DNA from: Ruminiclostridium sp.
GTDB taxonomy: Bacteria > Bacillota > Clostridia > Oscillospirales > Ruminococcaceae
Assembly: GCA_017941355.1 (NCBI GenBank)
Contig: JAGAWN010000068.1
Location: 1-36,428, forward strand
Direction: 5' to 3'
Length of the DNA: 36,428 bases
In this document: one piece after another, positions 1 to 6,959 of the stretch
How positions within the stretch are numbered: position 1 is the first letter of the stretch
How the letters are laid out: each line of letters opens with the position of its first letter
Translations under genes and position numbers: made by a program
The notes under the pieces: model-generated
Told to the model about the DNA's origin: nothing
Databases searched by the model: none
What the model saw: only the letters and a program-made list of their open reading frames with translations

Positions 1-67
1 GAATAGTAACGAAAGATATCATACGCTCCATAATATCTGCATTGAAACATCGGAGGTACGCAAGACT

Positions 68-1348
68 ATGGCTGATATACAAAACTTTACAAACGCACGG
101 TCACTGCTGAACGCATTGGCGGAAGCTATGAATCTGATAAACCCTGAGGTGCAGGATCACCATCAGAAAACAGCGTATCTCGCATATATGACTGCATCTG
201 CCGCGGGCTGCGATCCGGAAGAGCTTGAGCAGATAATCTACGCTTCTTTGCTTCATGACATCGGTGCGATCGTATATGAAGTTCCCGGTAAGATCACAGA
301 CATTGAGCGTGACGCGGAAAATGTTTCCCGCATTGGAGCAGGTATGCTTAGGGGATTGGAAGAATTCGATGCTGCCGCCAACATTATTTTATGCTGTCAG
401 ATAAGCTATTGCCGGCTTATTTCACAGAATAACTGTCCGGTTTCGGGCGTAAGCGAGCATTACATAAGACTTGCTTCATTTGTTCATCTTGCGGACACCG
501 TTTCGCTTATTGTAGATCCCGGCAAACCGGTTCTGAATCAGGTAAGGAACATCTGCGCTATAATTGGTTCGATGCGCGGCACGGAGTTTTCAGAGGAAGC
601 GGTTGACGCATTTATGAAAATATCCGAGAACGAATTCATCTGGCTCGATCTTGTGAACCGTCCGACGCTGCTGGCAGTATTCACCGGGGAGATCAAAAAC
701 ATCTCACTTAATGAGACTGTCCGGCTTACAAACCTTATGTCCCGGATAATCGACTATCGTAGTTCATTTACCGCAATGCATTCGGCGGGAGTTGCGGCAT
801 CGGCAATGAAACTTGCTGAACTTGCGGGAATGTCAGAAGATGACTGTATGATGATGCGGATAGCGGGAAATCTTCACGATATCGGAAAGCTTATGGTTCC
901 GCGCGCTATACTTGAAAAGCCCGGAAAGCTTACAGATGAGGAATTCGGCATAATCCGTGAACACCCATATTTCACACGTCTGATACTTATGAACGTTGAC
1001 GGGTTTGGTAAGATCGCAAATTGGGCGGGATTTCACCATGAAAAGCTTAACGGCAGAGGATATCCGTTCCATTTCGGAGCCTCGCAGCTTGATCTCGGTT
1101 CGCGTATTATGGCAGTTGCAGACATATTCTCGGCTATAACGGAGGTTCGTCCGTACAGAGCCGGAATGTCAAAGGAACAGGCAATGAACATACTGAACGA
1201 AAACATGAAAAACAATGCTGTATGCGGCGATATCGTCGGGCTGCTTTCCGAACGTTACGAGGAGGTTGACAGTATTCGGGACAGTGTTTCCCGTGAGGCT
1301 GGGAAGAGATACTTTGAGTCGCTGGAACGTGCCGGCGCAAATAAATGA
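68..1348 (+). CDS. Tandem HD / HD-GYP domain protein, putative cyclic-dinucleotide phosphodiesterase
   Basis: A 426-residue soluble protein with two HD-type metal-binding modules. The first carries His31/His32, HDIG at 63-66 and an HLAD at about 140-143. The second has a His at 238, HDIGK at 270-274 and a full HH...GYP motif at 323-333. HD-GYP domains of this form hydrolyse cyclic di-GMP or related dinucleotides, so a signalling role is inferred from the family. The first module lacks GYP and may be sensory or act on another substrate. The ATG at 68 is preceded by GGAGGT at 52-57. The same frame stays open upstream to the window edge, so a longer product cannot be excluded, though the ribosome site argues against it. 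No receiver, PAS or membrane segment is visible. A hairpin terminator follows directly, so the gene ends its transcript. Confidence 0.85.
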   Translation: MADIQNFTNARSLLNALAEAMNLINPEVQDHHQKTAYLAYMTASAAGCDPEELEQIIYASLLHDIGAIVYEVPGKITDIERDAENVSRIGAGMLRGLEEFDAAANIILCCQISYCRLISQNNCPVSGVSEHYIRLASFVHLADTVSLIVDPGKPVLNQVRNICAIIGSMRGTEFSEEAVDAFMKISENEFIWLDLVNRPTLLAVFTGEIKNISLNETVRLTNLMSRIIDYRSSFTAMHSAGVAASAMKLAELAGMSEDDCMMMRIAGNLHDIGKLMVPRAILEKPGKLTDEEFGIIREHPYFTRLILMNVDGFGKIANWAGFHHEKLNGRGYPFHFGASQLDLGSRIMAVADIFSAITEVRPYRAGMSKEQAMNILNENMKNNAVCGDIVGLLSERYEEVDSIRDSVSREAGKRYFESLERAGANK

Positions 1349-1356
1349 TATGATAC

Positions 1357-1390
1357 GCTGTCCGGTTTAAAACTGCCGGACAGCTTTTGT
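1357..1390 (+). terminator. Rho-independent terminator after the HD-GYP gene
   Basis: A 9-bp perfect stem, GCTGTCCGG at 1357-1365 with CCGGACAGC at 1376-1384, has a 10-base loop and is followed by TTTTGT. It starts 8 bases after the stop codon. Confidence 0.8.
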
Positions 1391-1439
1391 CATATATACC
1401 GGTTTGTCCGCATATTCTTTACAGACAGGCGGTGAGAAT

Positions 1440-1649
1440 ATGACTGACGAACGTGAATCGTTACTTTCGGATCTTCGGAGGGTGAACGATAAGCTATACA
1501 AGAATATGCAGATGTTTGACCTCGCTGTTGAAGATTCGGACATAGAGGCACTGATCTATGAACATAGATCACTTACGATTCGGCAGTCCGCTCTCATCGC
1601 AAGAATAAAGGAACTCGGGATACGGGAGGACAGCTTATGTGGGAAATAG
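1440..1649 (+). CDS. Small YaaL/DUF2508-like protein
   Basis: A 69-residue, charged, all-helical small protein with a central 'IYEHRSL' segment. The pattern resembles the DUF2508 (YaaL) family, whose gene lies next to bofA in Bacillus. The assignment rests on that weak pattern plus the BofA-like gene directly downstream. The ATG at 1440 has AGGCGGTGAG just upstream. A TTG at 1404 in the same frame has no comparable ribosome site. The 3' end overlaps the next gene by 13 bases, implying translational coupling. Molecular function is unknown. No membrane segment or signal peptide is visible. Confidence 0.6.
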   Translation: MTDERESLLSDLRRVNDKLYKNMQMFDLAVEDSDIEALIYEHRSLTIRQSALIARIKELGIREDSLCGK

Positions 1650-1873
1650 CAGCGTTATGTGCCGCAGCGGTTTTTATGGCAGCATTGTACAGACGCACCG
1701 AGCATCCGAAGCTCTGTGCATTCTTCAATATCACAGCCGGAGCGTTGAGCCTTGCCGTATCCGAGATCATGCTTGAAGGCAGTCTTACTGCGATCACACC
1801 GTATAACGCTGCATTGTCGGTTATACTTGGGATCCCCGGCACCATAGCCCACAGACTGCTTATGATGATGTAG
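1637..1873 (+). CDS. bofA: BofA-like membrane protein (pro-sigmaK processing inhibitor family)
   Basis: A 78-residue hydrophobic protein with three hydrophobic stretches (about 3-18, 28-46, 54-76). The C-terminal segment has an Asn-Ala pair followed by the hallmark LGIPG (around residues 63-69) and an NITAGAL block near 31-37. Both match the layout of BofA, which in Bacillus holds the SpoIVFA-SpoIVFB complex inactive in the outer forespore membrane. The ATG at 1637 has GGGAGGA at 1624-1630. The gene overlaps the upstream one and sits two genes before an M50 protease of SpoIVFB type, which supports the call. The protein is a few residues shorter than Bacillus BofA. Whether this organism sporulates cannot be told from the window. 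Confidence 0.7.
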   Translation: MWEIAALCAAAVFMAALYRRTEHPKLCAFFNITAGALSLAVSEIMLEGSLTAITPYNAALSVILGIPGTIAHRLLMMM

Positions 1874-1882
1874 GAGGCGGAT

Positions 1883-2185
1883 ATGACTGTTAAGCTTATG
1901 ACCGACGGCTCGGCGGTATCTTCCGTGCAGACGGGAACCGCTGTAAGAAGAAGCGGCGTTGAGGAGGAAAAGTTACAGGAGAAGCCGTTCGTGTACACTG
2001 CCGATAACACTGTGTACGAGCCTGTTCATACATACCGCAGGCGAAAGAACGGAAGCTTCGGTGACATTCTGTTCGCTCAGCTTATACTCTCGGCTTTGCT
2101 CATTCTTTCGGTATGGACAGGCTCAACATTCGGAGATCCCGGCATAAAAGCGATATGCGAAAGCATTGCAGAGCTTTTCCGCTGA
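1883..2185 (+). CDS. Short single-pass membrane protein in the spoIVFA position
   Basis: A 100-residue protein: a hydrophilic N-terminal tail (1-58) with a basic YRRRKNG patch at about 51-57, one predicted membrane helix (about 62-82), and only about 18 residues after it. It lies between a BofA-like gene and a SpoIVFB-like protease, where clostridia and bacilli usually carry spoIVFA, a protein of about 250 residues with one membrane helix and an extracytoplasmic M23-like domain. The topology fits the first part of SpoIVFA, but the M23-like domain is absent and there is no room for it, because the protease frame starts inside this gene. Direct homology is an inference. The ATG at 1883 has AGGAGGCGG at 1872-1880. 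Confidence 0.6.
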   Translation: MTVKLMTDGSAVSSVQTGTAVRRSGVEEEKLQEKPFVYTADNTVYEPVHTYRRRKNGSFGDILFAQLILSALLILSVWTGSTFGDPGIKAICESIAELFR

Positions 2186-2736
2186 AGATTAAAGTCCGGT
2201 TCTCCTTTTTTGCAGTCCTCGGATTTCTTATTTGCACCGACAGTGAGGGAGTCTCGTTCATGTGTGCAGCTGCGTGTGTACTGCATGAACTCGGACACAT
2301 CGCGGTGATGTACGCGGAAAAGAAACCGCCATTCCGCATAACGCTGTACGGCGGCGGGATCCACATCGAGGGCGGCAGCACGGACTTTTTCTCTGCGGCA
2401 GCAGGGATCGCCGTGAACATCACGCTTTTCCTGCTGTTCGGGCTTATCCCGTGGGAAAACAGGGAACTCCGGCTGTTCGGAGTTGTTAATCTGCTGATAG
2501 GGACATTCAACCTGCTGCCGCTCGGAGAACTTGACGGGAAGCTGATGCTCGACAGGGCGCTGATACGGGGATTTCAGCCCGCAGCCGCCGTTCATATTTC
2601 GGAACTGTGTGAAAAACTCGTGCTTGCTCTGACTCTTCCTGCAGTCGTTATTCTTGTTTTCTCCGGATATCTGAATTATTCCGCGGTTATTTTTCTTATT
2701 TATATTTTAGCTGTTGAATTTTTGGAAAAAATATAG
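2113..2736 (+). CDS. M50 family intramembrane metalloprotease, SpoIVFB-like
   Basis: A 207-residue polytopic protein with the zinc site HELGH at 58-62 and the second active-site motif NLLPLGELDG at 133-142, both typical of the SpoIVFB branch of site-2 proteases. In Bacillus SpoIVFB cleaves pro-sigmaK inside the membrane. Here the substrate is unknown. The length is somewhat shorter than Bacillus SpoIVFB, and no C-terminal CBS domain is present. The start is uncertain: ATG 2113, ATG 2155 or even CTG 2182 are in frame, and all but CTG 2182 place the start well inside the upstream gene. Residues before about 22 do not look conserved. A strong promoter for the next gene is embedded in the last 25 bases. 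Confidence 0.8.
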   Translation: MDRLNIRRSRHKSDMRKHCRAFPLKIKVRFSFFAVLGFLICTDSEGVSFMCAAACVLHELGHIAVMYAEKKPPFRITLYGGGIHIEGGSTDFFSAAAGIAVNITLFLLFGLIPWENRELRLFGVVNLLIGTFNLLPLGELDGKLMLDRALIRGFQPAAAVHISELCEKLVLALTLPAVVILVFSGYLNYSAVIFLIYILAVEFLEKI

Positions 2737-2742
2737 TATAAT
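2714..2742 (+). promoter_or_regulatory. SigA-type promoter for the radical SAM gene
   Basis: TTGAAT at 2714-2719, 17-base spacer, TATAAT at 2737-2742. It lies at the end of the M50 protease gene and 31 bases before the next ATG. Confidence 0.7.
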
Positions 2743-2773
2743 ATGAATATCAAAAATACGGAAGGTTCGGAAG

Positions 2774-4618
2774 ATGTACAAAGACAAGCTTGACAGAATA
2801 TTGCTGAAAGTCCAGAAACCGTCGCGCTACATAGGCGGCGAGCTGAACTCCATAGAGAAAGACCCGGAAAAGGTGACCATGCGTTTCGCGTTCTGTTTCC
2901 CGGACACATACGATATCGGAATGTCGCACCTTGGCATGAAGATACTCTACTCGCTGATAAACAGCGTTCCGGAGTATTGGTGCGAACGCGTGTTCATGCC
3001 GCTGCCCGACATGGAAGAGCAGATGCGCAAGAATGACATTCTGCTGTACGGGCTGGAAAGTCTGGAACCGATACGAAACTGCGATTTCATTGGCTTCACG
3101 CTGCAATATGAGCTGTCGTTCTCAAATATCCTTGCTATGCTTGACCTTGCAGGGCTGCCGGTTTACGCAAAGGACAGGGAAGCGCTGACGCCGATAGTCT
3201 GCGCGGGCGGACCCTGCGTGTGCAACTCCGAACCGATAGCAGATTTTGTCGATATCTGTATTCTCGGCGAGGGAGAGGAAATAAACCTTGAACTCATGCG
3301 GCTGCTGGAGCAGTGCAAGGCTGAGGGTGTGTCAAAGCATGAGTTCCTTGTGCGCGCCGCACAGATAGAGGGGATCTACGTTCCGTCCCTTTACGATGTG
3401 CAGTACAACGAGGACTGCACGATAAAGAGCATTATCCCGCTGGAGGGCGCGCCCGCAAAGGTGAGAAAACGCATTATTGCCGACTTTGACAGCGTGTATT
3501 ACCCGGAAACATTCGTCGTGCCGTTTTCCGAGATCGTGCATGACCGGGCTGTGGTGGAAGTCCTTCGCGGCTGCATACGCGGCTGCCGGTTCTGTCAGGC
3601 TGGCTATTTCTACAGACCGTTCCGCGAGAAGTCTGTAGATACCATTAAAAAAGAGACTGTTTCGGTCTGCGAGACAACCGGTTATGATGAGGTGTCGCTG
3701 ACATCTCTGAGTACGAGCGATCACAGCGAGATCGAGAAGATGCTCGCCTGTCTTGCGGATTACAGTGATGCGGCGCGTGTCAATCTGTCGCTGCCGTCCA
3801 TGCGTATCGACAGGTTCAGCGAGGAACTGCTTGACCGCATAAAGAGCGTCCGCAAGAGCGGTCTGACATTCGCTCCCGAAGCGGGGACTCAGCGCCTGCG
3901 CGATGTTATCAACAAGAACATCACGGAGGAAAACATAATGAACGGCTGCCGTATCGCCTTTGAGGGCGGTTATACGGCGGTGAAGCTGTATTTTATGCTT
4001 GGACTGCCTACCGAGACAATGGAGGATATCGAGGGCATAGCGGAGTTGTGTCAGCGCATAATCGACCTTTACTACTCGCTGCCCTCGCGTCCGAAAGGAA
4101 AGGGCATAAAGATCTCGGTCTCACTGTCAACATTTATCCCGAAGCCGTTCACACCGTTCCAGTTCGAGCCTCAGCCCACCGAGGACGTCATAAAGGAGCG
4201 TCAGAAGCACCTCATGGAAGTTGTGAACACCAAGAAAGTTCAGGTGAGCCGTTCGCACTTCGATGTTACTCACCTTGAAGCCGCACTTGCCCGCGGTGAC
4301 AGACGGCTTTCCGCAGTCATATACGCTGCGTGGAAGAAGGGCTGCAAGCTGGACGGCTGGACGGAATACTACCACTACGACAAATGGCTGGAAGCGTTCA
4401 GTGAGTGCGGCATAGACCCGTCGTTTTATGTCAACAGACAGAGAAGCTACGATGAGATACTGCCGTGGGATCACATGGATCTGCTGATCGACAAGAGTTT
4501 CTTTGTCCGCGAGAACAAGCGGGCGCATGAAGCGCAGACCACGCCGAACTGCCGGGAAAAGTGCAGCGGCTGCGGGGTGAGCAGATGCATCGGAAGGGCG
4601 TGCTTCCCGAATGGATGA
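2774..4618 (+). CDS. Radical SAM protein with B12-binding-like N-terminus, TIGR03960 family
   Basis: A 614-residue protein. The N-terminal part (about 1-230) resembles a cobalamin-binding-like domain. The radical SAM core carries CxxxCxxC at Cys267, Cys271 and Cys274. A Cys-rich tail (Cys593, 597, 600, 605, 610) may hold a second cluster. The family TIGR03960 is widespread in Clostridia and is nearly always next to, or fused with, the TIGR03936/DUF2344 partner found here two genes later. The reaction is not established to my knowledge. Genomic association with ribosomal protein and ribonuclease genes has suggested an RNA-modification-like role, which is inference. The start ATG has GGAAGGTTCGG upstream, and the gene has its own promoter. 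The stop overlaps the next start by 8 bases. Confidence 0.88.
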   Translation: MYKDKLDRILLKVQKPSRYIGGELNSIEKDPEKVTMRFAFCFPDTYDIGMSHLGMKILYSLINSVPEYWCERVFMPLPDMEEQMRKNDILLYGLESLEPIRNCDFIGFTLQYELSFSNILAMLDLAGLPVYAKDREALTPIVCAGGPCVCNSEPIADFVDICILGEGEEINLELMRLLEQCKAEGVSKHEFLVRAAQIEGIYVPSLYDVQYNEDCTIKSIIPLEGAPAKVRKRIIADFDSVYYPETFVVPFSEIVHDRAVVEVLRGCIRGCRFCQAGYFYRPFREKSVDTIKKETVSVCETTGYDEVSLTSLSTSDHSEIEKMLACLADYSDAARVNLSLPSMRIDRFSEELLDRIKSVRKSGLTFAPEAGTQRLRDVINKNITEENIMNGCRIAFEGGYTAVKLYFMLGLPTETMEDIEGIAELCQRIIDLYYSLPSRPKGKGIKISVSLSTFIPKPFTPFQFEPQPTEDVIKERQKHLMEVVNTKKVQVSRSHFDVTHLEAALARGDRRLSAVIYAAWKKGCKLDGWTEYYHYDKWLEAFSECGIDPSFYVNRQRSYDEILPWDHMDLLIDKSFFVRENKRAHEAQTTPNCREKCSGCGVSRCIGRACFPNG

Positions 4619-4961
4619 GCTGCGGCATTGGTTCAATGAGATCCCGGAAGAAGCCGATATTTTTGCGGGAACGCTCCTTGTAGGCGGCATAGGCGCGTAT
4701 TTCTACATTATGAATTGGCTGATCTTCATAAATAACATGATCCCCGGAAGAAAATGGTCATCTATGATCCCGCCGCTCGGAGGGCTGATAATAGCGGTCC
4801 TGATACTGATACTGGGCGGCGGATGGTGGGCGCTTATCGGGCTTACCGACCCGGCGGTATATATGCTTATATATTCGATATCCAAAGGCGCTTTCGGAAG
4901 CGCTCAGGAAAACAGGACAAACGAGGAAGCAAAGGACGATAAAAACGATAATGGAGACTAA
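4611..4961 (+). CDS. Small membrane protein of unknown function
   Basis: A 116-residue protein with an acidic N-terminus, two or three hydrophobic helices (about 19-42, 52-69 and possibly 71-91, the last containing GGGWWALIG), and a hydrophilic acidic/Asn-rich tail. I do not recognise a family. It overlaps the upstream radical SAM gene by 8 bases and the downstream TIGR03936 gene by 11 bases. It is therefore probably translated with both, and it interrupts a pair that is usually adjacent. The ATG at 4611 lies within the end of the upstream gene, and no strong ribosome site is visible. The gene-like overlaps and clear membrane topology support a real gene. Confidence 0.7.
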   Translation: MDELRHWFNEIPEEADIFAGTLLVGGIGAYFYIMNWLIFINNMIPGRKWSSMIPPLGGLIIAVLILILGGGWWALIGLTDPAVYMLIYSISKGAFGSAQENRTNEEAKDDKNDNGD

Positions 4962-5583
4962 GAATATACGCGTATTTTTCAGCAAGACGGGCAGGGCAGT
5001 GTACATATCACACCTTGATCTGTACAGGCTGTTCCAGAGGGCGATAAAGCGCGCAAAGCTGCCGATATGGGAGACCGAGGGGTTCAACCCACATGTTTAC
5101 ATCACATTCGCGCTGCCGCTTGCGCTGGGGACTGCGGGACTGTGCGAGAGCATGGACACAAAGCTTACCGAGGACATAAGCACGGACGAGCTTGTGCAGC
5201 GGTTCAACGATGCGCTGCCGAGGGATATCCGCGTTCTGAGTGCTGCCGAGCCTGTGCGCAAAGCTACAGAGATCGCACTTTCGGAGTACGAGGCGGAGTT
5301 TGACTGCGACAGCGAGGCGTTCACAAAGTTTCTCTCTGCTGAACATATACCTGCCGAGAAGAAAACAAAAAGGGGTATCGCGGAGCTTGATCTGAAACAA
5401 CACCTGAACGTGCTGGAACAGCGCCCCGGATATCTGCGCTTTTCTTTCCCCTCCGGCGCGGAGTTCAACATCAATGCCGGACTGCTGTTTGATGCTTTTG
5501 AGAAGATATCGGGAACGGAAATATACTCCCTGCACATAACAAGGACTGCGATAAAATGCTCCGACGGAAAAATTTTTGGGTGA
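4951..5583 (+). CDS. TIGR03936 / DUF2344 radical SAM-linked protein
   Basis: A 210-residue protein with the characteristic N-terminus (residues about 5-50: 'RVFFSKTGRAVYISHLDL' followed by a 'RA..RA.LP...GFNPH' stretch). In this family it accompanies TIGR03960 radical SAM proteins as a separate gene or as a C-terminal fusion. No catalytic motif is known and function is undetermined. The partner gene is two genes upstream, and the intervening membrane protein overlaps both. The ATG at 4951 falls inside the previous gene's end, so translation is likely coupled. No terminator is visible before the rplS promoter. Confidence 0.85.
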   Translation: METKNIRVFFSKTGRAVYISHLDLYRLFQRAIKRAKLPIWETEGFNPHVYITFALPLALGTAGLCESMDTKLTEDISTDELVQRFNDALPRDIRVLSAAEPVRKATEIALSEYEAEFDCDSEAFTKFLSAEHIPAEKKTKRGIAELDLKQHLNVLEQRPGYLRFSFPSGAEFNINAGLLFDAFEKISGTEIYSLHITRTAIKCSDGKIFG

Positions 5584-5631
5584 GCAGTGGAGAAATTTTA
5601 CAACATTTTTTGTGAAAATTGCAAAAAACTC

Positions 5632-5660
5632 TTGCAATTCCAAAAAAAAAGTGCTATAAT
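5632..5660 (+). promoter_or_regulatory. SigA-type promoter for the rplS operon
   Basis: TTGCAA at 5632-5637, 17-base spacer with an A tract, TATAAT at 5655-5660. Transcription would begin near 5667, leaving a leader of about 180 bases before rplS. Confidence 0.75.
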
Positions 5661-5666
5661 ATAAAA

Positions 5667-5845
5667 GCATTTGTAACCGCGGCGCTGTTTTGTATCTGCG
5701 CCGTGAGGGTCAATGCGCGGCGGAAGCCGACATTGAAACGGGTATTCCTCTGCGTCGGGACAGCTAAAGAGCAGTCCGGTGCGCGTGACATCAGTCCGCA
5801 CTTATTGGTTTAGACGCACGAATGCCGGCATCAGGAGGAAAAATT
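5667..5845 (+). ncRNA. Structured rplS leader, candidate L19 autoregulatory leader
   Basis: The leader of about 180 bases can form several hairpins: GGCGC 5681-5685 with GCGCC 5698-5702; CCGAC 5727-5731 with GTCGG 5754-5758; GGAC 5758-5761 with GTCC 5774-5777 (competing at one base); and GTGCG 5779-5783 with CGCAC 5797-5801. A palindromic ATGCCGGCAT at 5822-5831 abuts the AGGAGG at 5833-5838. Firmicutes are known to have L19 leader RNAs. Whether this one matches the known model needs a covariance search. No open frame of note is present. Confidence 0.45.
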
Positions 5846-6187
5846 ATGGATGCACTGAAAACTATTGCTCAGGACAGCATGAAGACCGAGATCCCCGCTT
5901 TCGGCGTGGGTGACACCGTAAAGGTCCATGTGAAGATCACAGAGGGCGACAAGTCCCGTATCCAGATCTTCGAGGGAACCGTTATCGCCAAGAAGCACGG
6001 CGGTATCAACGAGACTTTCACGGTAAGACGTGTAGCGCACGGCTGCGGTATCGAGAGAGTATTCCCGGTACATTCTCCGTCCGTTGACAAGATCGAAGTC
6101 ATAAGAAGCGGTATCGTCCGCAGAGCAAAGCTTTACTACCTGAGAGACAGAGTAGGTAAGGCAGCAAAGGTAAAGGCAAAGTATTGA
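5846..6187 (+). CDS. rplS: 50S ribosomal protein L19
   Basis: A 113-residue protein with the complete L19 fold: the N-terminal '[24 protein letters not shown]' type block, '[12 protein letters not shown]', and the terminal '[19 protein letters not shown]' type block. L19 sits at the 30S-50S interface. The start is ATG 5846 with AGGAGG at 5833-5838. An upstream in-frame ATG at 5822 falls in the leader palindrome and would add eight unconserved residues. Codon use is strongly biased, as expected for an abundant protein. It is the first gene of an operon continuing with lepB, rbgA, rnhB and yraN. Confidence 0.97.
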   Translation: MDALKTIAQDSMKTEIPAFGVGDTVKVHVKITEGDKSRIQIFEGTVIAKKHGGINETFTVRRVAHGCGIERVFPVHSPSVDKIEVIRSGIVRRAKLYYLRDRVGKAAKVKAKY

Positions 6188-6214
6188 TCTTTTCCTTGCA
6201 CGAGCAGCAGAAAG

Positions 6215-6241
6215 GGTAACGGCGGTTATTCCGCAGTTACC
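6215..6241 (+). other. Intercistronic hairpin between rplS and lepB
   Basis: GGTAAC 6215-6220 and GCGG 6222-6225 pair with CCGC 6231-6234 and GTTACC 6236-6241, with one G-A mismatch. There is no T run after it, so it is more likely a processing or attenuating element than a full terminator. It could explain lower expression of the genes after rplS. Confidence 0.5.
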
Positions 6242-6266
6242 TTGATTCGCTGTTTTATGAAAGTAA

Positions 6267-6947
6267 ATGAGTGATCGTATGGAAGAAAAAGAGCTTGATG
6301 AGAGTATCATGACCGAGGGATCGGAAACGCTGGATATTCAGCCGGAAGAAACCGGAAACAAAGCGAAAAACGGCGGTATTGCCGGCGAGGTTTTCAGTTG
6401 GTTTGATTCGGTGATCCACACGCTGATTATTGCTATTCTGGTGTTCACGTTTTTGTCAAGAGCCGCTACGGTTGACGGTGATTCAATGCTCCCGACGCTT
6501 GAGGACAGGCAGCTTCTGATGACGGAGAGCCTGTTCTATGAACCGGATTACAACGATATCGTCGTGGTATGGGCAGAGGGGATACCCGGTGAAAACGGGA
6601 ACTACGGAAAACCTATAGTGAAGCGCGTTATCGGACTCGCGGGGGATCAGATAAGCATTGATTATTTACAGGGTTATGTTTACCGCAACGGTGAGCAGCT
6701 TCCTCTGACGGTAAAAGACAATACTCTGTATGAGGACGGTCATACAATCAATACCTATACGAATTATGAAGAAGGTCTGGGCGGTGAATTTACCGTACCC
6801 GAAGGCTGCGTGTTCGTAATGGGCGACAACAGGAACAATTCTACGGACAGCCGCAGCAAAATGGTAGGATATGTAGATAAGCGGAATATTATGGGAAAGG
6901 TCTATCTGCGCATCTGGCCTATCGATAAGTTCGGCGGTCTGTACTGA
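6267..6947 (+). CDS. lepB: Signal peptidase I
   Basis: A 226-residue type I signal peptidase that removes signal peptides from secreted proteins at the outer membrane face. The acidic cytoplasmic N-terminus (1-44) is followed by one membrane helix (about 47-64), the catalytic Ser73 in DGDSMLPTL, the catalytic Lys119 in IVKRVIG, and the GDNRN box at 186-190. The single N-terminal helix is the usual Gram-positive type. Starts at ATG 6267 or ATG 6279 are both possible. GAGTG at 6269-6273 would suit the latter. The gene is followed after 12 bases by rbgA, as in many Firmicutes. Confidence 0.94.
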   Translation: MSDRMEEKELDESIMTEGSETLDIQPEETGNKAKNGGIAGEVFSWFDSVIHTLIIAILVFTFLSRAATVDGDSMLPTLEDRQLLMTESLFYEPDYNDIVVVWAEGIPGENGNYGKPIVKRVIGLAGDQISIDYLQGYVYRNGEQLPLTVKDNTLYEDGHTINTYTNYEEGLGGEFTVPEGCVFVMGDNRNNSTDSRSKMVGYVDKRNIMGKVYLRIWPIDKFGGLY

Positions 6948-6959
6948 AACAGGTAATCT

